Source: JAAXKN01 sp050259615
Lineage (GTDB): Bacteria; Bacteroidota; Ignavibacteria; Ignavibacteriales; SURF-24
Direction: 5' to 3'
Length of the DNA stretch: 64,000 bases
NCBI GenBank assembly: GCA_050259615.1
Contig: JBLNAZ010000046.1
Span: forward strand, 1-64,000
Numbering within the stretch: position 1 is the stretch's first letter; each line of letters begins with the position of its first letter. The notes under the pieces are model-generated. The model saw only the letters and a list, made by a program, of their open reading frames with translations. It had not been told where the DNA came from and ran no database searches. The translations under genes were made by a program, and so were the position numbers. Positions 54,101 to 62,423 of the stretch are shown here, in pieces.

Positions 54101-54699
54101 ACTTTCCTTTCTTTAAATTCGACGCATTCGGGCTTGAAGTAAGCCTTTTTGTAGCCTTTATTATCGGAATCGGATTCGGCTTTGTCCTTGAAAAAGCCGG
54201 CTTTGGAAGCGCTAAAATTCTGGCCTCACAGTTCTATTTTACAAATATGAGAGTCTTTAAGGTGATGTTTTCTGCAATCGTTACAGCCATGCTAGGGGTC
54301 TTTTATCTTTCCTGGCTTGGATGGCTGGATATATCACTGGTTTATATGACAGATACATACCTCGTGCCCCAGATTGCAGGAGGTTTTATTCTTGGGCTGG
54401 GGTTTGTAATTGGCGGCTATTGCCCCGGAACCGGGGTGGTGGCATCTGCAAGCGGGGCAGTAGACGGAATGATGTATGTTGTTGGTGTCGCGCTTGGGAT
54501 TTTTGTTTTTGATGAAGCTTTCCCATTTATTAAAGACTTTGTTAACTCTACTTATATGGGACGCGTATCTATTCCGCAGTACTTTAACCTCTCTTACGGG
54601 TTCGTTGTTTTCCTTGTTGTTCTGATGGCTTTGGGCGGATTCATTGCAGCAGAGTGGGGAGAAAAGCTTATGGCTAAGAAAGCGGAGGGGAAAAAATGA
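54097..54699 (+). CDS. yedE: YeeE/YedE-family sulfur transporter, second half
   Basis: A 200-residue membrane protein with about five helices, starting at ATG 54097 with GAGGAGG eight bases upstream. The family Cys is in GGYCPGTGVVASASG near residue 109; FGFVLEKAGFGSAK is the matching N-terminal repeat motif. It complements the preceding half. It overlaps the rhodanese-like gene by four bases, so three proteins are translationally coupled. Confidence 0.9.
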   Translation: MNFPFFKFDAFGLEVSLFVAFIIGIGFGFVLEKAGFGSAKILASQFYFTNMRVFKVMFSAIVTAMLGVFYLSWLGWLDISLVYMTDTYLVPQIAGGFILGLGFVIGGYCPGTGVVASASGAVDGMMYVVGVALGIFVFDEAFPFIKDFVNSTYMGRVSIPQYFNLSYGFVVFLVVLMALGGFIAAEWGEKLMAKKAEGKK

Positions 54700-55352
54700 A
54701 AAAACGATTTCAAGATTTAACTATAGAAAAAAAACTGGGACTCGCCGCCCTACTGTTGGGCTTTTTGGCGCTTTTCGGAGCTGATCCATATAATCACGCC
54801 TTTTCTTCAGTTAATACAAAGGAAATAGCTTTTGCGGCAGAAAGCAGGAGTACAAAAGTAGACCCCCTTGAACTTGCCGGATGGATAATTAAAGGAAAAG
54901 CAGATTACAAACTTGTTGATGTGCGTTCTGAGAAAGAATTTAATGAGTATCATATTCCTGAAGCCCAAAACTTTGCCTTAGTGGAACTGCAAAATTCGTC
55001 CATTGAGAAAACAGAAAAGATACTTTTATATTCGGGAAATGAAATGGATGCAGCCCAAGGCTGGTTTTTACTTCGCTCAAAAGGCTATAAGGCTGTTTAC
55101 ATATTGTCGGGTGGTCTGGAGGCATGGAAGAGTCAGGTGCTTTTCCCGAGTATTGCTTTGAGCACAAATCCTGATGAAACGATGAAGTCTGAAAAAATTA
55201 AACAGATAAGCAGATATTTCGGGGGTGTGCCTCAGGTATCAGGGAGTGATAGTTCCGTTACTGCAAAAACTGAAATGCCGAAACTTCAGGCGCCAGTTCA
55301 GCAGAGCCAGGCAGGCACGTCTTCACGGAGAACGAAAAAAGAAGGGTGCTAG
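54696..55352 (+). CDS. Rhodanese-like protein lacking the catalytic Cys, with C-terminal Cys
   Basis: A 218-residue protein. An N-terminal hydrophobic helix (about 13-30) anchors or exports it. Residues ~55-150 are a rhodanese fold: LVDVRSEKEFNEYHIPEA, ILLYSGNEMDAA and YILSGGLEAW. The catalytic Cys expected after LLY is Ser. The tail is Gln/Ser/Lys-rich and ends KKEGC; that final residue is the only Cys in the protein, and the DNA reads TGC TAG. By analogy with sulfur carriers such as DsrC, a C-terminal Cys could carry persulfide, but this is inference. It is the last gene of the sulfur operon. Confidence 0.88.
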   Translation: MKKRFQDLTIEKKLGLAALLLGFLALFGADPYNHAFSSVNTKEIAFAAESRSTKVDPLELAGWIIKGKADYKLVDVRSEKEFNEYHIPEAQNFALVELQNSSIEKTEKILLYSGNEMDAAQGWFLLRSKGYKAVYILSGGLEAWKSQVLFPSIALSTNPDETMKSEKIKQISRYFGGVPQVSGSDSSVTAKTEMPKLQAPVQQSQAGTSSRRTKKEGC

Positions 55353-55362
55353 TACAATTAAG

Positions 55363-55396
55363 GAGCGCTAAGAAAATTATTTCTGTCTTAGCGCTC
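55363..55396. terminator. Bidirectional terminator, sulfur operon / MOSC
   Basis: A perfect 11-bp stem, GAGCGCTAAGA with TCTTAGCGCTC, lies between convergent genes; its right arm covers the MOSC gene's stop codon. AT-rich flanks exist on both sides. Confidence 0.8.
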
Positions 55397-55855
55397 TAAG
55401 TTTACTTCATTAAAGACAACTACCTGGTCATCAATAAAAATATCACCCGACTTAATTACCCTGGCAAAAATTCCTTCCTTCGGCATTATGCAGTCGCCTG
55501 CCTTGTAGTATATTGCACAGCGCTTGTGGCATTCCTTTCCGATCTGTGTAATTTCAATTTCAGCTTCCCGCCCGATTTTTATCCTTGTCCCGATTACTAT
55601 TTCAGGGAGATTTAAGAACTGCGTAGTCAGGTTTTCTGCGAATATACCCGGCTTAAGTAAAGGAAGCCCGAGTGCTTTCATCTTCTCAATGCTCTCCAAG
55701 GCAAGAAGGCTTACCTGCCTGTGCCAGTTTCCTGCGTGAGCATCCCCTTCAATACCGAAATTTTCTATAAGCCTGGCCGAAGGAACGTTCGTTTTCGGAA
55801 TTCCTTTTTTCGTACTGACGGATATTGCGCATATTTTCCCAATTTCATTTCCCAT
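55388..55855 (-). CDS. MOSC-domain protein
   Basis: A 155-residue single MOSC domain, the C-terminal domain of Moco sulfurases, also found alone. Visible features are NFGIEGDAHAGNWHRQVSLL near residue 32, FAENLTT and a Cys-containing KECHKRCAIY segment with GDCIMPKEGIFARV. Stand-alone MOSC proteins probably deliver sulfur to or handle Moco. It overlaps moaC by 11 bases, which places it in Moco assembly. Confidence 0.92.
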   Translation of the reverse strand: MGNEIGKICAISVSTKKGIPKTNVPSARLIENFGIEGDAHAGNWHRQVSLLALESIEKMKALGLPLLKPGIFAENLTTQFLNLPEIVIGTRIKIGREAEIEITQIGKECHKRCAIYYKAGDCIMPKEGIFARVIKSGDIFIDDQVVVFNEVNLER

Positions 55856-56324
55856 TCGTATAGTCTCCGCTTTTTCCGCCGCTTTTGGAGAGTACTTTTA
55901 TACCGGTAATTACCATCGATTTACTTATGGCCTTGCACATGTCGTAGACCGTAAGGGCCGCAACACTTACAGCCGTAAGGGCTTCCATTTCGACGCCTGT
56001 TTTTGAAACGGTTTTTGCTTCTGCCGTAATTCTGACGGACTTATTTTCTTCTCTTAATTCCAGGCTCAGCATCACGTTTGAAATAAAGATATTGTGGCAT
56101 AAAGGGATAAGTTCGCAAGTTTTCTTGGCAGCCTGAATTCCTGCTATCTTTGCAACTGTTAATACGTCTCCTTTTCCAATTTCATTATTCTTTATCTTCT
56201 CAAATATTTCCTCAGTAAGAAGTACTTCTGCTGATGCAATGGCAGTGCGTTCAGTATCGGGCTTTTCCGTAACGTCTACCATCCTGGCCTTGCCGCTTTC
56301 GTCGAGGTGCGTAAAATCACTCAT
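55845..56324 (-). CDS. moaC: MoaC, cyclic pyranopterin monophosphate synthase
   Basis: Second enzyme of the first Moco step, completing cPMP from the MoaA product. 159 residues. It contains MVDVTEKPDTERTA near the N terminus, GDVLTVAKIAGIQAAKKT, the substrate motif LIPLCHN and the TGVEMEALTAVSVAALTVYDMCK block with catalytic Lys/Asp residues. It starts five bases after the moaA stop and overlaps the MOSC gene. Confidence 0.96.
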   Translation of the reverse strand: MSDFTHLDESGKARMVDVTEKPDTERTAIASAEVLLTEEIFEKIKNNEIGKGDVLTVAKIAGIQAAKKTCELIPLCHNIFISNVMLSLELREENKSVRITAEAKTVSKTGVEMEALTAVSVAALTVYDMCKAISKSMVITGIKVLSKSGGKSGDYTNGK

Positions 56325-56328
56325 AATT

Positions 56329-57330
56329 CTATCCTCCGATGTTCTGCATGGAATTCTTATTTTCTAAAGCAAGTGTGCCTACACCCGGGTGCTCTTTCAA
56401 TTTAAGATTTAATGCTTCTGAGACTAACTTTATAATGTCGTTATCACTGCATCCGCCTCTAAGGGCTTCTTTCAGGTCGGTATCATTTGTTGAAGGGTCA
56501 AACAGGCACAGCTTTAGTTTTCCGTTTGCCCTTAGCCTGAGACGGTTGCACTGGCCGCAGAAATGCTGGGAAATTGGACTTATAAAACCTGTTTTTACCC
56601 TGTAGCCTCTTACCTGATAGAGATCTGCTATCTGAAGGCTGTCTTCTATTCTGTTCAGCACGAAGTCTCTTTCAATTTTCTTCTTTATTTCTTCGGAGCC
56701 AGCAAATGCCTCAGTAGTCCAGCCGTTATTCTGAAAAGGCATGAACTCTATAAATCTCAGAGTTACGCTGTGATCCTTAAAGAAATGAACAAAATCTGTT
56801 ACTTCATTGTCATTAACCTTTTTTATTACTACAGTATTTATTTTAATATTTGTAAATCCTGCATCTTCAAGAAGAGAAATACTATGAATAACCTCAGTAA
56901 GTTTGTCCGAGCCAGTGATACGCCTGAAGACCTCAGGGCGCAGCGAGTCGAGGCTTATGTTAACCCTGTCCAGTCCTGCCTTTTTTAATGCCCCGATGTT
57001 ATTTTCGAGGAGTGTTCCGTTGGTTGTTAATGCAAATTCGAACCCGGTTTGTTTTTTAATTGGTGAGAGTGCTTCAAAAAAGTTCATTATGTCTTTTCTT
57101 ACCATCGGTTCACCGCCCGTAAAACGGATCTTCCTTATTCCCAATCCGGTCGTAAAAATTCCAATTAGCCTTAAAAGCTCGTCAAAATTCAGAATCTCTT
57201 TTTTATCCAGCTTCTTTGAGGCAGGCAGCTGAGGATTGCAGTAGATACAGTTAAGGTTGCACTTGTCAGTAAGGGAAATTCTTAAATAATCATGAACCCT
57301 GCCGTATCTGTCTTTAAGCACCAGTGTCAT
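56329..57330 (-). CDS. moaA: MoaA, GTP 3',8-cyclase (radical SAM)
   Basis: Radical-SAM enzyme making 3',8-cyclo-GTP, the first Moco intermediate. 333 residues. The N-terminal cluster motif is CNLNCIYC near residue 24, followed by FTGGEPMVRKDI. The C-terminal second cluster is HFCGQCNRLRLRANGKLKLC, and the protein ends in NIGG, the double-glycine tail needed for activity. It begins the moaA-moaC-MOSC unit on the minus strand, facing the sulfur-respiration operon. moaD, moaE and mogA are not in the window. Confidence 0.96.
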   Translation of the reverse strand: MTLVLKDRYGRVHDYLRISLTDKCNLNCIYCNPQLPASKKLDKKEILNFDELLRLIGIFTTGLGIRKIRFTGGEPMVRKDIMNFFEALSPIKKQTGFEFALTTNGTLLENNIGALKKAGLDRVNISLDSLRPEVFRRITGSDKLTEVIHSISLLEDAGFTNIKINTVVIKKVNDNEVTDFVHFFKDHSVTLRFIEFMPFQNNGWTTEAFAGSEEIKKKIERDFVLNRIEDSLQIADLYQVRGYRVKTGFISPISQHFCGQCNRLRLRANGKLKLCLFDPSTNDTDLKEALRGGCSDNDIIKLVSEALNLKLKEHPGVGTLALENKNSMQNIGG

Positions 57331-57355
57331 TTTTTTCCCAAATAATCTAACATAA

Positions 57356-57880
57356 TTAAAGAATCAGCAGAGCAGCCAAAGCAGCGCCAACCACAATTAC
57401 TATCGGATGCAGTTTAAGCCAGTATGTCAGGGAGAATCCCAGTACAATAAACAAAACCCCTTTCCAGTTTGTGAAGCTGGAAAAAAGATAGCGGACCATG
57501 ATAGCCATAATCATTCCTATTACGGCAAACTTTACCCCTTCAAAGCTCTTGAATATGTACTTGTTCTTTTCAAAGAGGCTGTAGAAGTATGCTGCCAGGC
57601 TTATGAGGGCAACCGGCATAAACATATTGCCCAGGTTAGCCGCAACTACTCCCCAGACTCCTGCAACCTTATAGCCCGTATAGGTGGCATACTTAATTGA
57701 TATTGCGCCAGGGACTACTTCAACCATTCCAAGGACTTTAACGAACTCGTTATGGCTGAGCCAGGAGTGCTTCTGAACAACTTCGGCTTCTATGAGGGGA
57801 ATAAGTGAATATGCCCCGCCAAAGGAAAATCCCCCCACCTTTAAGAAAGATATAAACAGCTCAAGTAAATTAGCAAGCAT
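57356..57880 (-). CDS. Single-domain ChrA-family transporter
   Basis: A 174-residue membrane protein with about five helices. The CHR-domain signature FISFLKVGGFSFGGAYSLIPLI opens the protein, followed by WLSHNEFVKVLGMVEVVPGA. Short ChrA proteins normally come as gene pairs encoding two opposed halves; only one is seen here, so it may homodimerise or have its partner elsewhere. A chromate role is not proven for most members. Its start is three bases from the end of the next upstream gene, so the two are co-transcribed. Confidence 0.85.
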   Translation of the reverse strand: MLANLLELFISFLKVGGFSFGGAYSLIPLIEAEVVQKHSWLSHNEFVKVLGMVEVVPGAISIKYATYTGYKVAGVWGVVAANLGNMFMPVALISLAAYFYSLFEKNKYIFKSFEGVKFAVIGMIMAIMVRYLFSSFTNWKGVLFIVLGFSLTYWLKLHPIVIVVGAALAALLIL

Positions 57881-57883
57881 CTT

Positions 57884-58255
57884 TTAAGGCTTTTCCTTCA
57901 TAGCATCAGGCTTATCCTTTTCCGCTGCATCCAGAATGTCATCCACCCAGCTCATCCCGGCCATTGTACTTGGAAGTCCCAATGTTGGCATGGCCAGCAT
58001 AACGGCATGCCTTATTTCTTCATTTGTAAGTCCAGCCTTAAGAGCCTTCCTTGTATGCGAATGAACCGCCCCTTCCATGCGGGCGCCTAAGGAAATTGCC
58101 AGCTTTATGAGGGCGCGTGTTTTGGAATCAAGCGGACCTGCATTGTGGACTGACTCACCGAGTTTTTCATATGCCTCAGCAACCTGGGGATAATCTTCCG
58201 TGAACTTTTGATATCTTTTAGGTACTCCTGCCACTTCAACCTCTTGTTTTGTCAT
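57884..58255 (-). CDS. Carboxymuconolactone-decarboxylase/AhpD-like protein without redox Cys
   Basis: A 123-residue helical protein. I place the start at ATG 58255 (MTKQEVEVAGVPKRY), where family members begin; a TTG at 58288 is in frame. The AhpD-fold core is RALIKLAISLGARMEGAVHSHTRKALKAGLT. The CxxC found in peroxidase-type AhpD is absent (EGAVHSH), so disulfide chemistry is not possible and the activity is unknown. It is co-transcribed with the ChrA-like gene. Confidence 0.85.
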   Translation of the reverse strand: MTKQEVEVAGVPKRYQKFTEDYPQVAEAYEKLGESVHNAGPLDSKTRALIKLAISLGARMEGAVHSHTRKALKAGLTNEEIRHAVMLAMPTLGLPSTMAGMSWVDDILDAAEKDKPDAMKEKP

Positions 58256-58576
58256 TTGTAAAATAAAATATAAATCCTCTAAGTGCAATATTGTGACCTG
58301 CTGCAGAGTATATTATTGTCCAAAGGCTTAAAATATATATGGTTTGTAATGTTTTTTCATTTAATTTTCTGTGTCCGAAATGAAGCAGTGCCTGAAAGAT
58401 TGTCTCAAATCGAAACAGGCAGACCTCTTTTTATATGATATTTATATCAAAAACAGTTAATTTGGTTGGCATCAAAATTGAACATTTAACGTGGATAAAG
58501 TTAAAGGGAATTTTCTATCCATTAATGGAAATTATGCAAAATCAACTGACGGTTTGATAAAAGAAAAATAACTTAT
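58256..58576. other. Divergent intergenic region before the glycosyltransferase cluster
   Basis: About 320 AT-rich bases without a gene. A near-match to the sigma-54 core, TTGGCATCAAAATTGAA at 58466-58482, has correct spacing but GA instead of GC at -12. Confidence 0.35.
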
Positions 58577-59971
58577 ATGAGAAAAAACAAGGACATACTG
58601 CGCGGGAAAATTATCCTGGATAATTTTGAAAAACCGGGGGAAGACAGCGGCACGGGAAATAAACTGATGGCTACTATAGTTTCTACTGGAATTATATCCT
58701 TTTTGCTCATTGTCACTATCATCATTACCTTGCCGATAACAGGCCTTTCATACAGCAACCTGTTTGTATTTTCTTCTATTGTTTCCCTTGTAATTTTCCT
58801 GTTTGTTCTCTTATTCAGGTATTTTTCAACACTCATAATGGCATACCTTTATATAACTAAATATACCGTGGAGAATAAAAGTGACTTCTTTCCCTTTGTC
58901 TCAATTATTGTACCTGTTTATAATGAGGGCAAGGTCCTTGAAAATTCTGTTAAATCGCTCATGGAACTGGACTATCCGAACTATGAAATTATAATTGTAA
59001 ACGACGGCTCAACAGACAATACAAAGGAAGTAGCAGAGGCGCTTGTAGGAATCCATAAAGGAAGAGTTGAGAATGTAAGGGTATCCCTTATTAATAAACC
59101 TAACGGCGGAAAATCAAAAGCCCTGAATGCCGGAATACAATATTCTAAGGCTGAGTTTGTACTTTGTATGGACGGGGATTCTCAGCTTTCCACAAATACA
59201 CTGAAATACGGAATAAAACACTTTACCGATCCTTCTATTGGCGCTGTGGCCGGTAATGTAAAAGTCTTAAACAGAAAGAAAATTCTGACAGACCTGCAGG
59301 CATTAGAATATGTAGAAGGCCTGAATATGCCCCGCAGCGCTCAGAGCCTCATAAAACTTGTAAATATTATTCCGGGGCCTGTAGGCATTTTCAGGAAGAA
59401 AGCTATTCAGGATGCAGGGTGGTATTCAAGTGACACGTTTGCTGAAGATGCAGACCTGACACTGAACATTATGGCGGCCGGATGGAAGATATATTATGAA
59501 CAGAATGCTGTTTCATACACGGAAGCTCCTGAAACATTAAACCAGCTGTTGAAACAAAGATACAGATGGACAAGAGGAATTCTTCAGTCAATTCTGAAGC
59601 ACAAAAAGCACCTGTTTAATCCAACCATTAATTTTGGCAACTCCCTGGTGCTCTGGTCCATGTTCTATGAAGCCCTGATATGGCCTGTAATGAATATATT
59701 TGCAAACCTGTTCTTTATTGTTGTGGCATTGGTCTACGGAATGAGTAACCTTCTGGCTTTCTGGTGGGCAGGCATTGCTCTTTTGGATCTTATGACTGCT
59801 CTTTACTGCGTGGCGGTTGAAAAAGAGGATATCCGCCTGGTGCCTTATGCTTTTATATACAGACTGATTTTTATTCTGATGATTGATATTACCAAGGCTA
59901 TGGCCACCATCGAGGAGTTTTTAGGTATTGAGATGAACTGGGGAAAACTGGAAAGAATAGGAAATGGATAA
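58577..59971 (+). CDS. Processive family-2 glycosyltransferase (polysaccharide synthase-like)
   Basis: An inner-membrane GT2 enzyme of 464 residues, related to PgaC/IcaA, HasA and NodC. Two N-terminal helices (about 32-55 and 58-85) precede the catalytic domain. Motifs are VPVYNEGK, VNDGSTDN, DGDSQL, EDADLT and QRYRWTRG; the last two are the base and the QxxRW motif of processive synthases. Three to four helices follow from about residue 345. It heads a three- or four-gene unit with a small membrane protein and a degenerate deacetylase-like protein, consistent with exopolysaccharide production. The sugar donor cannot be read from sequence. Confidence 0.92.
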   Translation: MRKNKDILRGKIILDNFEKPGEDSGTGNKLMATIVSTGIISFLLIVTIIITLPITGLSYSNLFVFSSIVSLVIFLFVLLFRYFSTLIMAYLYITKYTVENKSDFFPFVSIIVPVYNEGKVLENSVKSLMELDYPNYEIIIVNDGSTDNTKEVAEALVGIHKGRVENVRVSLINKPNGGKSKALNAGIQYSKAEFVLCMDGDSQLSTNTLKYGIKHFTDPSIGAVAGNVKVLNRKKILTDLQALEYVEGLNMPRSAQSLIKLVNIIPGPVGIFRKKAIQDAGWYSSDTFAEDADLTLNIMAAGWKIYYEQNAVSYTEAPETLNQLLKQRYRWTRGILQSILKHKKHLFNPTINFGNSLVLWSMFYEALIWPVMNIFANLFFIVVALVYGMSNLLAFWWAGIALLDLMTALYCVAVEKEDIRLVPYAFIYRLIFILMIDITKAMATIEEFLGIEMNWGKLERIGNG

Positions 59972-59995
59972 TTTTGAAAAACACAGAGGTATAAA

Positions 59996-60463
59996 ATGGA
60001 ATTAATTCCGATACTATCGTTTATTATTTTGGTTGCTACTATCAGCACCTTTATTCTTGCTATTGGAGCTTATATACTTTATAAAATGCGTGAAAGAAAA
60101 GGCCGTACTTCAGGTGCACCTGCTCCACGCTATATAGAAGCTGAACTCTATACCCCAAACCAGGCTTCACTGCCACAGAGCATGCCTGCAATGCAGAGCG
60201 CTCCCGCCATGCAGGCTGGACAGGTATATCAGGAGCAGTACCAAAGACAAAACCCGGAACTCAGGTCCCCAACTGCTGCGCAGCAGCCCCAGCAAAGCCG
60301 TACTGCCGCCGCTCAGCAGGCTCATTCAAGGCAGGACTATCAGGCCCAGCCGGAAGATGAATACGATGAAAACCCGACTAATAAGAAGTTCATGAAATAT
60401 ACCTCCGAGGGTTACGTGCCTGTTAATAAAACCAAAACCGGGGAAAACCTAAAGTGGCGATAA
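59996..60463 (+). CDS. Small membrane protein with Gln/Pro/Ala-rich tail
   Basis: A 155-residue protein of unknown family. One transmembrane helix at about 6-27 is followed by a basic stop-transfer stretch (KMRERKGR). A low-complexity cytoplasmic tail rich in Gln, Pro, Ala and Met (about 45-120) ends in a conserved-looking KKFMKYTSEGYVPVNKTK segment. AGAGGT precedes the ATG. It lies 24 bases after the glycosyltransferase gene and overlaps the next by 10 bases, so it is probably an accessory or scaffold of the synthase. No catalytic residues are apparent. Confidence 0.75.
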   Translation: MELIPILSFIILVATISTFILAIGAYILYKMRERKGRTSGAPAPRYIEAELYTPNQASLPQSMPAMQSAPAMQAGQVYQEQYQRQNPELRSPTAAQQPQQSRTAAAQQAHSRQDYQAQPEDEYDENPTNKKFMKYTSEGYVPVNKTKTGENLKWR

Positions 60464-62352
60464 AAACAGTAAATAGGATTAAAGTAAATCAGCTTATGAT
60501 CTTACTGACAGGGTTGGTTATACTGACTGCTGCAGTGCTCATATTCCTATTTATCATTAAAGGTGTTTACGGAAACTATAACATCTCCGAGATTCTGCCT
60601 ACACGCGAGAACCTCAGCTTCTTAAGCTCAGATGGTGAAACTACGGCTGCCATCCTGTATTCCAGATATACCGAAAACCTTCTGCCGCAGGGAAGTACCT
60701 GGCTTAACGATAATATCAATACGTGGAAAAACTTCCTAAGGGCTTCAAAAATTAAAAGCGATGTCATAAGCGACCAGGCTATAGAACTTGGTGGACATTT
60801 CAAGTATAAACTTCTCATTCTCCCCGGGGCTAAGTCACTAAGCGACAAGGAAGTTTCCCAGATAAAAAGATTTATTGAAAAAGGCGGCAGCGTCTTTGCC
60901 ACCAGCGGTACTTCCTCGTTCTCGGACAACGGCAAATGGAGAGGCTGGGATTTCTTCAGCGAGGTGTTCGGACTCAAATTTACCAGGGAAATTACACCCG
61001 ACGAATTTACTAAAATCCATACCTTAAGAGGCGGACTGCCTGTTACTGCAGGAATTCCTACCGGCTACCCACTCAAGATTGCAACATGGGACCGCCCGAT
61101 GGCATGTGAGATCCTGGACCCCAGAACTACTCAGGTAAGCTTCTGGTATAACTTCAGAACTGAACTGGGACTCGTGAGAGAAGAAATAAGCAAAAGCGCC
61201 GGAATTGCCTATGGTACTTACGGACACGGCAGGTTTATCTGGATGGGATTTGAACTTAACTCTGTTATCGGCCAGCAGGAGGACTATATCAACTTCGGCA
61301 GGCTGTTCCAGAATTCCATTAAATGGCTGACTTATGCACCGACAGCTTTCGTAAGGGACTGGCCCGGCTCCCACGAATCAGCCGCAGTTATAATGCCCGT
61401 CATCGGTGCCAGTCCTTATAATGTACAGAACCTTTACGGAATCATTAGTTCCGAAAAGGTCCCAATGACCTTTTTTGCCGAACCATCGGCCGCTGATGAA
61501 CACCGTGATATACTTAATAATTTGCATAACTACGGTGAACTGGGATCTATTGTGGATCTGGGATATCTGACATCTATAAATGATACGGTTAATAAACTCT
61601 ACGACTATAATACACAGCTGAACCATTTTAATCAGTCTAAACTCAGCCTTTCGAAGCTGCCCGGACATGCAGGAAAGGGAGCTGTCCCTCTATATGGACT
61701 TTATGATGATAATTCTGTAAGAGCCCTGATTGATGCCGGCTATAACTATATCATTACTGATTCACTTACCGACAGATCGGTTCCCAAGACTATCATTAAA
61801 GGCGATAAAAGAATTATCGCTTTTACTAAAACTTCCAGGGATGATTACGAGGTTATTAAAAACTATGGACTTACTGACAGGGAATTCCAGATTTATACAT
61901 ATGAGGAGGATATAGACAGGCTCCTTTTTGAAGGCGGACTCTACATATATAAGATGCACACTGAATATCAGTGCCAGCCGCAGTATGTGGATGTGGTAAG
62001 AGAACTGATCAGATACATGAGACAAAAAAATATCTGGATAACAACTATTCCTGAAGTCAGGGACTGGTGGCTTTCAAAATCCAATCTCGAAGTTAATTCT
62101 GAGATGAGAAGCACCAGAAGGATTGCTGTCGAAATCTCAAATCCGGGTAATATTCAGGTGAACGACGTTATCGTGCAGGTAAATCTGAACAGGGATATAA
62201 GTAACATTCAACTCTCATCTGACATATTTGGAACAAGAATACCAAAATACAGTTTCGACAGAAAAACCCAGGTCCTTAGATTAAAAATTGATAAAATCGA
62301 TGCTGGTGAGGCTTTTTCGTATTTCGTGGATTTCGACAGCCCTTCAATTTAA
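60454..62352 (+). CDS. Membrane-anchored GATase-1-like plus degenerate NodB-like protein
   Basis: A 632-residue protein starting at GTG 60454 inside the previous gene. TM helix at about 12-36. Residues ~50-290 resemble a ThuA/class-I amidotransferase-like fold (LLILPGAKSLSDKEVSQIKRF, GGSVFATSGT). Residues ~305-530 resemble a polysaccharide-deacetylase barrel (VRDWPGSHESAAVIMPVIGAS, VPMTFFAEPSAA, IDAGYNYIITDSL), but the paired Asp and the HxxxH zinc site of active NodB enzymes are not visible. A C-terminal Ig-like domain (about 545-630) follows. Context suggests export or modification of an exopolysaccharide; enzymatic activity is doubtful. Confidence 0.72.
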   Translation: MAIKTVNRIKVNQLMILLTGLVILTAAVLIFLFIIKGVYGNYNISEILPTRENLSFLSSDGETTAAILYSRYTENLLPQGSTWLNDNINTWKNFLRASKIKSDVISDQAIELGGHFKYKLLILPGAKSLSDKEVSQIKRFIEKGGSVFATSGTSSFSDNGKWRGWDFFSEVFGLKFTREITPDEFTKIHTLRGGLPVTAGIPTGYPLKIATWDRPMACEILDPRTTQVSFWYNFRTELGLVREEISKSAGIAYGTYGHGRFIWMGFELNSVIGQQEDYINFGRLFQNSIKWLTYAPTAFVRDWPGSHESAAVIMPVIGASPYNVQNLYGIISSEKVPMTFFAEPSAADEHRDILNNLHNYGELGSIVDLGYLTSINDTVNKLYDYNTQLNHFNQSKLSLSKLPGHAGKGAVPLYGLYDDNSVRALIDAGYNYIITDSLTDRSVPKTIIKGDKRIIAFTKTSRDDYEVIKNYGLTDREFQIYTYEEDIDRLLFEGGLYIYKMHTEYQCQPQYVDVVRELIRYMRQKNIWITTIPEVRDWWLSKSNLEVNSEMRSTRRIAVEISNPGNIQVNDVIVQVNLNRDISNIQLSSDIFGTRIPKYSFDRKTQVLRLKIDKIDAGEAFSYFVDFDSPSI

Positions 62353-62423
62353 TTTTACGAGCGCTGCCGGATAGAAACTAAGTAAATGCCAGGAAAACAG
62401 CATACAGTGCAAGTGAGGCTCAA

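Noticed and set aside
58467..58482. Possible sigma-54 promoter before the glycosyltransferase (TGGCAT-CAAAA-TTGAA)
   Set aside because: Same fault at -12 as above; kept only as a weak note.
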